Source of the DNA: Paraflavitalea pollutisoli
GTDB lineage: Bacteria > Bacteroidota > Bacteroidia > Chitinophagales > Chitinophagaceae
Assembly (NCBI RefSeq): GCF_029360705.1
Contig: NZ_JARKMX010000008.1
Location: forward strand, 2,348,202-2,412,201
DNA length: 64,000 nt
Direction: 5' to 3'
Shown here: positions 44,636 through 54,133 of the stretch, in pieces
Layout: every line of letters begins with the position of its first letter
Numbering within the stretch: the stretch's first letter is position 1
The notes under the pieces: model-generated
Databases searched by the model: none
What the model was told of the DNA's origin: nothing
Seen by the model: only the letters and a program-made list of their open reading frames with translations
Position numbers and translations under genes: made by a program

Positions 44636-45952
44636 TTAGATCCACAAACTTAACAGCAGTACACCGATCAAACCCACCACCGAAACGATGGTTTCCATCA
44701 ATGACCATGTTTTCAAGGTATTCCTGATACTCAAATTGAAATATTCTTTAAACAACCAGAATCCCGCATCGTTGACGTGCGAAAAGAACAGGCTACCCGC
44801 TCCGACCGCCAACACCATGAGACTGGGATCCACTTTTGTTTGTTCCATCAGCGGCGCAATAATGCCGGCGGTGGTCAGGCCGGCCACTGTGGCCGAGCCC
44901 ACACAAACACGGATGATCGCCGCCATCAGCCAACCCAGCACCAGCGGATGCAGGGGCCATTGTTGCAAGGCATCACCGATCTGCTGACTGACACCACTAT
45001 CCGTGAGCACCTGCTTCAAAGCACCGGCGCCCGCGATGATCAGCAATATCAGGGCAATGTCTTTCACCGAATCCGCCAGCAGGTTCATGACAGCAGGTAT
45101 GGATCTACCACCCGCTTTTCCGAGTGTAAAAATAGCTACCAGCAGCGACAACAACATCACCACGGCCGGATCACCGATAAAAACGAGCGTATCTTTTACC
45201 GATGCAGGGCTGTCGGCCATCCAATACGGCAAAGCGGTGGTCAGCATCAGCAAACCTACCGGCAACAGGGCCGTAAAGAAACTGATACCAGCACCGGGCA
45301 GCAAGCGTGCCTCGATATCGGCCGGTTTGAAAGTATCCAACGGCTTCGCGGGCACGTGACGCACAAAACGCGCAAAACAGGGACCTGCCACTATGATGGC
45401 CGGCACAGACACGATCAAGCCATACAACAAAGTATGGCCCATACTGGCCTTCAGCTGACCCACCAAGGCTACCGGGGCCGGATGGGGCGGCAGGAACCCA
45501 TGTGTTACCGACAAGGCGGCCAGCATCGGCAGCGCAATATAGACGGCGGGTAACCGGTACTGGTAAATGACCGAAAAGATGAGGGGTACCATCAGCACAA
45601 ACCCCACCCCATAGTAGAGCGGAATACCTATGATGAATCCCGCGATCATCAACGCCCATTGTACATACCGGGGACCAAAGGCTTTCATGAGCACCCCGGC
45701 GATCTGCCGGGCCGCCCCACTCTCCGCCACGAGTTTACCGAGCATGGCGCCCAACACGATGATGATAGTTAGCGAGCCCAGGGTATCACCAATCCCTTTT
45801 TGCAGCGAACCGACCACTTGCTTCAACGGCAATTGTAGCAGTATGCCAGCCAGTATCGACACCAGCAGAAAAGCCAGAAAGGCATTCACCTTCCACCGGG
45901 TGGTGAGCAGGATCAGCCCCGCAATACAAACAATGACGATCACAAATGACAT
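44636..45952 (-). CDS. GntP-family permease (gluconate / D-serine type)
   Basis: A 438-residue integral inner-membrane protein with about 12 hydrophobic segments throughout. Motifs typical of GntP permeases are seen: LGAMLGKLVAESGAA, a loop FLPPHPAPVAL, and VCVGSATVAGLTTAGII near residue 350. The family includes gluconate importers and the D-serine transporter DsdX. Given the neighbouring D-amino-acid enzymes, a D-serine or similar substrate is more likely here than gluconate (inference). ATG 45952 is used; the frame is open two codons further to TTG. Confidence 0.88.
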   Translation of the reverse strand: MSFVIVIVCIAGLILLTTRWKVNAFLAFLLVSILAGILLQLPLKQVVGSLQKGIGDTLGSLTIIIVLGAMLGKLVAESGAARQIAGVLMKAFGPRYVQWALMIAGFIIGIPLYYGVGFVLMVPLIFSVIYQYRLPAVYIALPMLAALSVTHGFLPPHPAPVALVGQLKASMGHTLLYGLIVSVPAIIVAGPCFARFVRHVPAKPLDTFKPADIEARLLPGAGISFFTALLPVGLLMLTTALPYWMADSPASVKDTLVFIGDPAVVMLLSLLVAIFTLGKAGGRSIPAVMNLLADSVKDIALILLIIAGAGALKQVLTDSGVSQQIGDALQQWPLHPLVLGWLMAAIIRVCVGSATVAGLTTAGIIAPLMEQTKVDPSLMVLAVGAGSLFFSHVNDAGFWLFKEYFNLSIRNTLKTWSLMETIVSVVGLIGVLLLSLWI

Positions 45953-45996
45953 GTACAAACAAGTTACTGGTGTTATACAATGCTACAAGCGGGCTA

Positions 45997-48261
45997 CTAC
46001 TCTACGATGACCTCATCGATCATCAGCAGCGCCTGGCTGCCCGCCCCATATTCGCCCGGCGGCAGCAGTCCTTTATTGATGGCTTTGATCCGGATATACC
46101 GTACCGGCAAGGTGCCGATAACCGCTTTGACCGGATTGATGCCATTGATCCCAAAATGGGTTTGTGTAAAAACTGTTTTGAAGGACTTTCCTTCATCGGC
46201 AACAGCGATCTCTAGCACCACGGGTGCCCAGATACGTTGCCAGTGGTAATTGAGCCAGTTCATCCGCACCTGCCCAATGGATTGCTCACTGCCCAGGTCG
46301 ATGATGGCTTCACCATCGCTGCCGCTAAAACCCAACCATTGTGCATCGTTGTACCGGTGGGTACCCTGTATACCATTGACAAGGGCTTCACTCCCTGGAT
46401 CCCACCGGGCCAGTGGTTTATTGGTCAACTGCACCGCTGCACCGGTCGCTTTGTGCACCGTAACCGGCTGCTCCAGCACCGAACCCACCGCACGACCCAG
46501 CCGATCGAAAGCCTGCGCTTTCAAGGTGGCACTCCTGGTCAGGACAACCGGCTGCGTATAGTGCAGGCTGTTGAGACCGGGCATACTGCCATCGAGCGTA
46601 TAGCGGATTGCTCCTTCCGGAGCGGTACTGCTTAGCGTTAACAAGACGGCACCAGGACGGGTGGTCACTTTGTCCAGCACCACTTCATCGAACCGGTTAT
46701 CGGCTGTTATCCCGTACTGCTGCAACAGTCGCGTTTGCCCCCGCAGTCTCGACAGAAAATGATCGTATTGGCGCAGGCTATCGGGCGACCAGGCCACTTC
46801 GGCCAGGGCCATTGCCCGCGGAAAGATCATATAACGCGCCTGCTGTTCGCTGACCAGGTATTCACTCCAGGCCTGCCCTTCGAGGCCTATTATATACCGT
46901 TGCAGGGAATCAGCCAGGGTAGCCGCCGGCCGGTAGCTGTACACTTTTTGTAAGGGCGTATAGTGACCAGCAGCAACGGGCTCACGGTTCCGGCGCGACT
47001 GGTAGTAATCGAAATATACATGCGTTTCGGGCGTCATGATCACCGGATGCCGTTGTTGTGCCGCCTGCAATCCACCCTCCTCACCCCGCCAGCTCATGAC
47101 AGTGGCATTGGGGGCCAGACCACCTTCGAGGATCTCATCCCACCCGATGATCTGCCTATCCCTACTGTTGAGGTATTGCTCGATGCGCTGTACAAACCAG
47201 GATTGCAGCGCATGCTCGTCTTTTAGCGACAATGCTTTCATGCGTTGCTGACAGCGGGCACATTGCTGCCAACGTGTTTTGGGACATTCATCGCCCCCGA
47301 TATGGATGCGGGTCGATGGGAACAGGTACATGACCTCATCCAGCACATCCTGCAGAAAGGTAAATACACTGTCGTTGCCCGCGCAAAAGACATCATCAAA
47401 TACACCCCAGAAACGAGCCGCCGCATAAGGGCCGCCCGTACACCCCAACTGCGGATAAGCCGCCAGGGCAGCCAGCGCGTGGCCGGGCATTTCTATTTCC
47501 GGAATGATGGTAATGCCCCGTTGAGCAGCATACCGCACCAACTGCTTTACTTCCTGTTGGGTATAATAGCCGCCATATCTTTTTCCGTCAAACCGATGCG
47601 GTGTTTCTTTTTTATGCCCGATCAACGTAGCTGAGCGCCAGGCCGCGACAGACTGCAAACGGGGATATTTTTTGATCTCTATCCGCCAACCCTGGTCATC
47701 GGTCAGGTGCCAATGAAAAGTATTGAATTTGTACAGGGCCAGCAGGTCGATGTATTGCTGTAAAAAATCGATGGAGAAAAAGTGGCGACTCACATCGAGC
47801 GCCATGCTGCGGTAGCCAAAACGTGGATGGTCGGTCATCTCGCAGGCAGGAATGCGCAACCTGGCATTGCCCGGTTGCCACAGCTGTCGCAACGATTGTA
47901 TGCCATGTAATACACCTGCAAGATCGTGCCCGGTCAAGGTGATAGCTGTAGAAGTAACCTGCAACAGGTACCCTTCAAGATCGGGCACCCTGTTGGAATC
48001 CACCTTCAGGCTGATAGCGTTGCCGCCGGAGGATGCTGCCACCGCCACGGGCACACCCGCTTCCTGCACATAACGTTGTAGTAGCTGTGCGGCACCTGCC
48101 AGCGCAGGCTCCGTAAGTAATAGGCGCGTATCGGCGTCGAGCACAAATACCCCGGCATCGGGCCGGTAGGCAACCGGCCTTGGTATGATCGATGACTGCG
48201 CCTGTATCGTAAGCTGCCACCAACAAATCGTGAACAGCAATAGCCAGTGTCGTTTCAGCAT
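45997..48261 (-). CDS. GH20 beta-N-acetylhexosaminidase
   Basis: A 754-residue exported enzyme. After the signal (about 1-22) there is a GH20b-type N-terminal domain, then the catalytic barrel (about 145-500) with the Asp-Glu pair D324-E325 in HIGGDECPKT, the residues used for substrate-assisted catalysis. WHLTDDQGWRIEIK near 185 is also typical. A chitobiase C-terminal-type segment (EGAIRYTLDGSMP) and a discoidin-like sugar-binding domain (about 620-754) follow. It removes terminal GlcNAc or GalNAc from glycans, probably in the periplasm or at the surface, next to SusC/SusD. Confidence 0.92.
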   Translation of the reverse strand: MLKRHWLLLFTICWWQLTIQAQSSIIPRPVAYRPDAGVFVLDADTRLLLTEPALAGAAQLLQRYVQEAGVPVAVAASSGGNAISLKVDSNRVPDLEGYLLQVTSTAITLTGHDLAGVLHGIQSLRQLWQPGNARLRIPACEMTDHPRFGYRSMALDVSRHFFSIDFLQQYIDLLALYKFNTFHWHLTDDQGWRIEIKKYPRLQSVAAWRSATLIGHKKETPHRFDGKRYGGYYTQQEVKQLVRYAAQRGITIIPEIEMPGHALAALAAYPQLGCTGGPYAAARFWGVFDDVFCAGNDSVFTFLQDVLDEVMYLFPSTRIHIGGDECPKTRWQQCARCQQRMKALSLKDEHALQSWFVQRIEQYLNSRDRQIIGWDEILEGGLAPNATVMSWRGEEGGLQAAQQRHPVIMTPETHVYFDYYQSRRNREPVAAGHYTPLQKVYSYRPAATLADSLQRYIIGLEGQAWSEYLVSEQQARYMIFPRAMALAEVAWSPDSLRQYDHFLSRLRGQTRLLQQYGITADNRFDEVVLDKVTTRPGAVLLTLSSTAPEGAIRYTLDGSMPGLNSLHYTQPVVLTRSATLKAQAFDRLGRAVGSVLEQPVTVHKATGAAVQLTNKPLARWDPGSEALVNGIQGTHRYNDAQWLGFSGSDGEAIIDLGSEQSIGQVRMNWLNYHWQRIWAPVVLEIAVADEGKSFKTVFTQTHFGINGINPVKAVIGTLPVRYIRIKAINKGLLPPGEYGAGSQALLMIDEVIVE

Positions 48262-48306
48262 GGTGCGTTATTGGGTGCGGTTACGCAGGATATCGGATCG
48301 GGTACG

Positions 48307-49854
48307 TTATTGCTTATCCCACCAGATCCTTGTCAGCAGGTCATCAGTACCCTGCCTTTTGACGGCATCACTATAAGCAGTGCGGTTGAGTGTTTGCTCA
48401 GCTACCGGATAAATGAAGCGACGTGGTATTTTGCCACCGGTCGCATTGCCGGGATAGTTATTCGGTACCAGGGCCGGATAGCCGGTGCGGCGGTAATTGT
48501 TCCAGGCTTCCTGGGCATCCGGGAATAGGCCTACCCATAACTGCTGGTGCACCTGCTCTATCTGTGCTTCCATCCCGGCACCGGTTTTCAAAGCATGCGC
48601 TGTCACATAACCATTGATGCGCGAAGCCTCCACAGCACCCGTTGTACCAGCAATGAGATCCCATTGCAACATGGCCGAGCGGATTCCCTTTTCATACAGA
48701 CTGGCCGCCGTTTCGGCATTGTACCAGCCACGCAGGGCAGCTTCTGCCAGCAACAGATCGGCTTCGGCTACGGTTAAAATGAGCAAGGGCGCATTCTGCC
48801 GTAGGACCGTCGTTTGCTTCGGTTCGGAGTAAGTTACGAAATCGGCAGGTTTTGTACCATTGATGGTGGCAGGCAATCCTTTTTGCAGACTCTCTGTAGT
48901 AGTCGCCACGCCGTTTACATACACGACGGAGAGCACAGGCAGTCGCGGATCGTTATTCGCTTTGAGGCTATCGATGAATGCCTGGTGGTACTTGCCCCCT
49001 TCGGGATTGCTGATACCATCGGCTTTCACATAATTATCATTAAACAACTGTAGCGCGATCGGGTTCTTGTTGATGTTTTGGCCAGAGCCTACATAGTCTA
49101 CTTTAGCGAGGTCGGCCACATCCCGGATCACGCCACCAGCTACCGCCTTAGCTACCCAGGACTTCGCCGCATTGGCATCGACCTTCGAGAGCCGCATGCC
49201 CAGGCGCAGCATCAAAGAGTAGGCAAACTTCTTCCAACGCTGGGTGTTGCCCTGGTACACCAGGTCGGCAGCACCGAAAGTAGTAGCGTTGGCCGGATTG
49301 AGCGCTACAGCCGCCTCTTCCAGCTCTTTCAACATATCGGCATAGATCGCACTTTGTGCATCGTACTTAGGTTGAAACAAAGACAGGTTATATCCCTGTC
49401 CCGCTTCCGTATAAGGGATATCGCCGTACAGGTCCGTCAGACGACTAAAGCAATACACCCGCCAGATACGCGCGACCGCATATAGATTGACCTTGGCGGG
49501 ATCGCTTTTCACCGCCTTGATCACTTCGCCGATCTCATTGATCTGGGCAGGATAGGCCGTGGTAAACACGGCTGTACTCAGGTTGACCTGCGCCGCCACA
49601 TACTTCGACCCAAAGCCTTCTACATCGTTGAAGCTGGTCGTGTATTGCATGGTACCCAGCAACAGCTTGCTGACATTACCGCTATTCAGCGCGGCGTCGT
49701 ACACGGCTTTACTGAAGATATAGGCCGGCGTGGGCGTCGATACCGCATTCGGATTGGTATTGATGGCTTCGAAGTCTTTATCGCAGGATGCGAACAGGGC
49801 AGTGCACAGCAGGGCCGGCAACAGCCTGGTATAGTTTGACAATGATTGTTTCAT
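48307..49854 (-). CDS. SusD/RagB-like surface lipoprotein
   Basis: A lipoprotein of about 515 residues (signal ending LFASC, then DKDFEAINTNP). The pattern fits the SusD-like family 2: N-terminal DKDFEAINTNPNAV, several TPR-type helices (AVARIWRVYCFSRLTDLYGDIPYTEA), and a C-terminal GLFPDAQEAWNNYRRTGYPAL. Such proteins form the lid on SusC-type transporters and bind the oligosaccharide or peptide cargo. It lies 18 bp downstream of the SusC gene. Ligand unknown. Confidence 0.92.
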   Translation of the reverse strand: MKQSLSNYTRLLPALLCTALFASCDKDFEAINTNPNAVSTPTPAYIFSKAVYDAALNSGNVSKLLLGTMQYTTSFNDVEGFGSKYVAAQVNLSTAVFTTAYPAQINEIGEVIKAVKSDPAKVNLYAVARIWRVYCFSRLTDLYGDIPYTEAGQGYNLSLFQPKYDAQSAIYADMLKELEEAAVALNPANATTFGAADLVYQGNTQRWKKFAYSLMLRLGMRLSKVDANAAKSWVAKAVAGGVIRDVADLAKVDYVGSGQNINKNPIALQLFNDNYVKADGISNPEGGKYHQAFIDSLKANNDPRLPVLSVVYVNGVATTTESLQKGLPATINGTKPADFVTYSEPKQTTVLRQNAPLLILTVAEADLLLAEAALRGWYNAETAASLYEKGIRSAMLQWDLIAGTTGAVEASRINGYVTAHALKTGAGMEAQIEQVHQQLWVGLFPDAQEAWNNYRRTGYPALVPNNYPGNATGGKIPRRFIYPVAEQTLNRTAYSDAVKRQGTDDLLTRIWWDKQ

Positions 49855-49872
49855 AACGATCAAATGGTGTGG

Positions 49873-52800
49873 TTAGAATTTCAATTGCAGGTTGATGCCA
49901 TAAGAGCGGGTACGGGGCAATCCGATGGATTCGATACCCTGTGCAGCCCCGTTGGACAAACTTTGTTCAGGATCGAAGTTGTCGGTCTTCTTGTACAGGA
50001 TCAGCAGGTTGCGGCCGACCAGTGAGATATTGGCCGATTGTACACCTAACCCTTTCAGGAATTTTTCCGGCATTTTGTACGACAGGATCACCTGGCGCAG
50101 TTTGACGAAACTGGCATCGTGCACAAACAACTCGGTGTAGCGGTTAAGGTTGTTGTAGTACGCCGCCCGCAGGTTATTGGACGGTACCGTGTAACTGTAT
50201 TTGGCCCCATTGCTGGTCACCCCTTCGAGCTTCAACCCACCTTCGCGGCCGGCCAGGGTCGACTTCATCAGGCCCAGGCGGGTAGCATACACTTCCATCA
50301 CCGAAAATATATTGTTGCCGAATTTGCCATCCACCAGCACATCGAGTGAAAAGTTCTTGTAGCGGAACTGGTTGGTCAATCCCATGGTGAGCGGTGGTAC
50401 CCCCTTGCCCAGTTCCTGGTTTACATCCGTCTGCAACGGCAGGTTGGCATTGGGATCGTACACGACCGTACCATTGGCATCGCGCAACATGCGGAAACCA
50501 TAGATAGCGCCATAGGTGCTGCCTACCTTGTTATTGATAAAAGCATTGCCGTTGACGGAGTTACCCAGCGAGAAAGTACTGATACCATCGGCCAGCTTCA
50601 ACACTTCGCTTTTGTTGTACGCAACGTTGTAACTGACATTCCAGCTAAAGTTACTGCGCTTGATGGGCGTACCATCCAGCAACAACTCGATGCCTTTATT
50701 ACTGAGTTCACCCGAATTGAGGATGGCACTGGTATAGCCGGCAGCTGTAGAGATGGGCACACTCACAATATCGTCGGAGGATTTTCGGTCATACACGGCT
50801 ACATCGAGCCCCAATCGTCCGCCAAACAGCTGCGAGTACAAGCCTACTTCCAGTGTCGTAGAGGTAAAGGGTTTCAGGTTGGCATTGGTGATCGCCGCAG
50901 AGCTGACATTCTGCAACGGTACACTGCTGGCGCTGGGCACGCTGGCATACGCGAGGTTGATCGCATAAGGATCGGGGCCACCGCCACCCACTTGGGCCCA
51001 GGAAGCACGTAGCTTAAGCATATCCACCGACGCCGGCATCCTCAACACATCCGACAGGATAAAACTGGTACCGACACTGGGATAAAATACGCTGTTGCTC
51101 GACGGACTGAGGGTAGAGAACCAGTCCTGCCGCCCGGAGGCAGTGAGGAACAACACACTTTTATAATCGAAGTCGACCGAGGCAAACAGCGAATTGGTCT
51201 TTACATCCCCCGCGACCGGTGTGGTGGAAGCGGTAGAGAGGTTGGAGAAGCTGTAGAAATAGGGCGTGGTAAAATCACGGCCGGCGAGGGTCAGCTCATC
51301 CGACTTGAAACGGCGGGTATTGCCACCTACCAGTACGGTAAAACCGAGGTCGCTGCCGACATTTCCTTTATAGGTGGCAGTGAGCATGCTGTTGGTTTCC
51401 GATACATCGGACTTGATACCGTCGTACTGTCCGTTGGGCCAGTATTGGGTACCCGTGGGTACAATGCTGGTGAAATTGTAATTGTAGAAATCACGTGTAA
51501 CCGTTCCCTTCACAGACAGGTTCTTCAGGATATCGTAGCTGATGGCCGCCTGTCCGATAAAACGATTCTTGGTATCGGTTTCCTTGAACTTGTTGATCAC
51601 AAAATAACTGTTGGTCACAATGCCGGCATCGTTCCAGACGATCTCGTTGCCCTGGGCGTCGTGGCCGGGACTCAGCCAGCGGATATCGACGGTATTGGCC
51701 ACTTCATAAGGTGTCCAGTTGGGATTGCCGAGGGCATCGCCGGCGATGGGCCGGTTATTGCCTTTCTCCAGGTTGTACTGGATCACAGATTCCAAACGAA
51801 GCTTATCGCTCAGTTTGGCGGAGATATTGAGGTTGGCGGTTTTGCGGTTGTAGGTATTGGTAGGCAATACGCTTTTGGCGTTGAGGTCGGACAGGGATAA
51901 CCTGTACACCACATTTTCGTTGCCACCGGAGAGGGCTACCGTATTGGTAAAGGTAGAGCCCGTCTGGTAAAAGTTTTTGAGGTTGTCTTTTTGCGCCGTG
52001 TAGGGATGTGTCTTACCATCCGCTGCCATATAATCGGTAGAACCATCGATGCGGGCCCCAAAGGAGCGACGGCCGGTGGCCTGTGCCTGGGCCAGTGTGG
52101 TGGGCTTTACGCCGCCATCACCCTGACCATACTCGTATTGATAATCGGGAAACACCGCCACATCTTCGAGCGTCAGCGTTCCATTGTACTCGACACCGAT
52201 CCCTTTTTGCGAGCGGCCTTTCTTGGTCGTAATGAGAATGACGCCATTGGCGCCGCGTGATCCATACAGGGCCGCGGCGGCTCCTCCTTTCAACACGGAA
52301 ATCGATTCGATATCATCCGGATTGATGGCGGCAATACCATCGCCGCGATCGGTACTGTTGCGGATGGTGCTGCCGTTGGGCGTGCTGCTGCCACCGGGTA
52401 CGCTGTTGTCGATGGGCATGCCATTGATCACATACAAGGGTTGGCTATTGCCGGTGAGCGAACCATTGCCACGGATAACGACCCGACTGGAGCCGCCGGG
52501 CCCAGTCGAAAGGCCGGTAGCATTGACCCCGGCGATACGGCCGGTGAGCGCATTGGCCACATTGTTTTCGCGGGCCTGGGTAAATTCACTGCCGCCAACT
52601 TCCGTCATCGCATAGGTGACGGACTTGCGCGACTTGCGGATACCCAGGGCGGTGACCACCACATCGGAGAGCACAGCGCCGCTGTCACGTTGCAGTTCGA
52701 TGTCGAGACGGGTTTGTCCGGCGGACAATGCCACCGTACGGGTAGCAAATCCAATGGAACTGATGGTCAGCTGAACATCGCCGGTCCGGGAAGTGGCGGG

Positions 52801-53010
52801 AATGGTGAGCGAGAAAGAACCGGTCTGGTCGGTGACGGTGGCCGCCTTGCGTTGGCCGGCGAGGGTGATGGTAGCCCCGGTAACGGGTTCATTACCGGCC
52901 TTAACCGTTCCGGTCACTACGGACCCGGTTTGTGCAACGCCTGCGAGCGTGCTGGTGAGCAGCCAGACCATGCCGAGCAGGCATAGTCCTGTTGATGAAA
53001 TCTTCTTCAT
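49873..53010 (-). CDS. SusC/RagA-type TonB-linked outer-membrane transporter
   Basis: A 1,045-residue SusC family protein: signal peptide (about 1-26), CarboxypepD-regulatory-like beta domain (30-110, VTGTVKAGNEPVTGATITLAG), TonB plug (about 120-240, with the family motif SISVLKGGAAAALYGSRGA), then a 22-stranded-type barrel ending in phenylalanine (NLQLKF). It imports cargo captured by the SusD partner using TonB energy. First gene of the seven-gene utilization operon; a promoter with an overlapping palindrome lies upstream. No extra sigma-regulator (STN) domain is visible. Confidence 0.94.
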   Translation of the reverse strand: MKKISSTGLCLLGMVWLLTSTLAGVAQTGSVVTGTVKAGNEPVTGATITLAGQRKAATVTDQTGSFSLTIPATSRTGDVQLTISSIGFATRTVALSAGQTRLDIELQRDSGAVLSDVVVTALGIRKSRKSVTYAMTEVGGSEFTQARENNVANALTGRIAGVNATGLSTGPGGSSRVVIRGNGSLTGNSQPLYVINGMPIDNSVPGGSSTPNGSTIRNSTDRGDGIAAINPDDIESISVLKGGAAAALYGSRGANGVILITTKKGRSQKGIGVEYNGTLTLEDVAVFPDYQYEYGQGDGGVKPTTLAQAQATGRRSFGARIDGSTDYMAADGKTHPYTAQKDNLKNFYQTGSTFTNTVALSGGNENVVYRLSLSDLNAKSVLPTNTYNRKTANLNISAKLSDKLRLESVIQYNLEKGNNRPIAGDALGNPNWTPYEVANTVDIRWLSPGHDAQGNEIVWNDAGIVTNSYFVINKFKETDTKNRFIGQAAISYDILKNLSVKGTVTRDFYNYNFTSIVPTGTQYWPNGQYDGIKSDVSETNSMLTATYKGNVGSDLGFTVLVGGNTRRFKSDELTLAGRDFTTPYFYSFSNLSTASTTPVAGDVKTNSLFASVDFDYKSVLFLTASGRQDWFSTLSPSSNSVFYPSVGTSFILSDVLRMPASVDMLKLRASWAQVGGGGPDPYAINLAYASVPSASSVPLQNVSSAAITNANLKPFTSTTLEVGLYSQLFGGRLGLDVAVYDRKSSDDIVSVPISTAAGYTSAILNSGELSNKGIELLLDGTPIKRSNFSWNVSYNVAYNKSEVLKLADGISTFSLGNSVNGNAFINNKVGSTYGAIYGFRMLRDANGTVVYDPNANLPLQTDVNQELGKGVPPLTMGLTNQFRYKNFSLDVLVDGKFGNNIFSVMEVYATRLGLMKSTLAGREGGLKLEGVTSNGAKYSYTVPSNNLRAAYYNNLNRYTELFVHDASFVKLRQVILSYKMPEKFLKGLGVQSANISLVGRNLLILYKKTDNFDPEQSLSNGAAQGIESIGLPRTRSYGINLQLKF

Positions 53011-53051
53011 GAGCGTTAGTTATGGTATAGCGTAAAAATTGCAAGACTTAC

Positions 53052-53094
53052 CAAACCTAGTGCAAATAATTCAAATACTGCAAATAATTTGCAG
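53052..53094 (-). promoter_or_regulatory. susC promoter with overlapping palindromic operator
   Basis: Reading leftwards, TAGGTTTG (53052-53059) matches the TAnnTTTG -7 consensus exactly, with TTG (53081-53083) as the -33 element after 21 bp. The -33 lies inside a perfect palindrome CTGCAAATAATTTGCAG (53078-53094). TTGCAA half-sites recur at 53039-53044, 53111-53116 and twice at 53269-53283, just before the DeoR gene. The arrangement suggests that the divergent DeoR protein represses the operon and itself. Confidence 0.7.
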
Positions 53095-53293
53095 TTTAAT
53101 TCATAGCCCGTTGCAAATTCTGCTGATGCCTGTTTTCTGAAATATAAACTTAACTGCTAGTTAACAAGCGATATTAAAATACTTATTAACTGATAATCAA
53201 TATGTAAAATAGAAACAGGGTAGTTACACTAAAGCGGGCCTCGCTTGGTTGCAGGAATTATCGTATTATTGCAAAAATTGCAACCCGGAGATC

Positions 53294-54076
53294 ATGTCAG
53301 ACAACCAGCCCCAGCAGCCGGCCCCGGTCGCCCTGCAAAAAAAAGAACGGAAGCAACTGATCATCAAACAGGTGAATATCCACACCCGGTTGATGTATGC
53401 CGACCTGGTCAAGCTTATCGATGTATCGGAGGATACGATCCGCCGCGATGTCAATGAGCTGGCAGAGGAAGGGCAGTTGATCCGCATTAAGGGCGGTGCG
53501 ATGTCGGCAGCTTATCATATCGGTGATGACTCCAAAACCTACTCGCTCAACAACAAGGTGGTCATTGCCGACAAGGTGTTGACCTTGCTGAAAGACGATA
53601 TGATCGTATTGATCGGCGGCGGTACTACCATCCGTGAATTCGTCAAGAAGATCCCCACTACCCTGCGCGCCACTTTTCTCACGGTCAATCCATTGACGGC
53701 GGTTGAACTGCTGGACAAGCCCCTGATCAAAACGATCATGATCGGCGGACAGATCTCTGCGTACAGCCAGATGACGGTGAGCGGTGAAGTTTTCGCGTAC
53801 CTGGCTACCATCCGGGCCGACCTCTGCATCGTGGGCATCAATGCCATCGATGTCACCAACGGCCTGACCGACTCCGACTGGGAGACCATCCAGGTTAAAA
53901 AAGCGATGATCAAGGCGGCAGATAAAGTGGCGGTACTGACCATTGCGGAGAAACTGAATTCTTCCATGCAAATGAAGATTGCCGATCTGCAGGAGATCGA
54001 TTACCTGGTAACGGAGTTATCGCCCGATGACGCCGCCTTACAGGATTACAAAGTCAACAAGCTGGTCATCCTCTAA
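53294..54076 (+). CDS. DeoR-family transcription regulator
   Basis: A 260-residue regulator: winged-helix DNA-binding domain (about 20-75, with LVKLIDVSEDTIRRDVNEL, the DeoR signature) and a C-terminal sugar-phosphate-sensing domain (DMIVLIGGGTTIREFVKKI, VNPLTAVELL). DeoR proteins usually repress catabolic genes until a phosphorylated intermediate binds. It is divergent from the susC operon and close to TTGCAA repeats, so it is the likely local repressor. ATG 53294 gives the usual length; the frame is open 15 codons upstream. Confidence 0.9.
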   Translation: MSDNQPQQPAPVALQKKERKQLIIKQVNIHTRLMYADLVKLIDVSEDTIRRDVNELAEEGQLIRIKGGAMSAAYHIGDDSKTYSLNNKVVIADKVLTLLKDDMIVLIGGGTTIREFVKKIPTTLRATFLTVNPLTAVELLDKPLIKTIMIGGQISAYSQMTVSGEVFAYLATIRADLCIVGINAIDVTNGLTDSDWETIQVKKAMIKAADKVAVLTIAEKLNSSMQMKIADLQEIDYLVTELSPDDAALQDYKVNKLVIL

Positions 54077-54133
54077 GCTTTTGCCGCTTTACCTGGCGTC
54101 TCGTTGCAGCAACTGTGATATATTTACGGCGCT

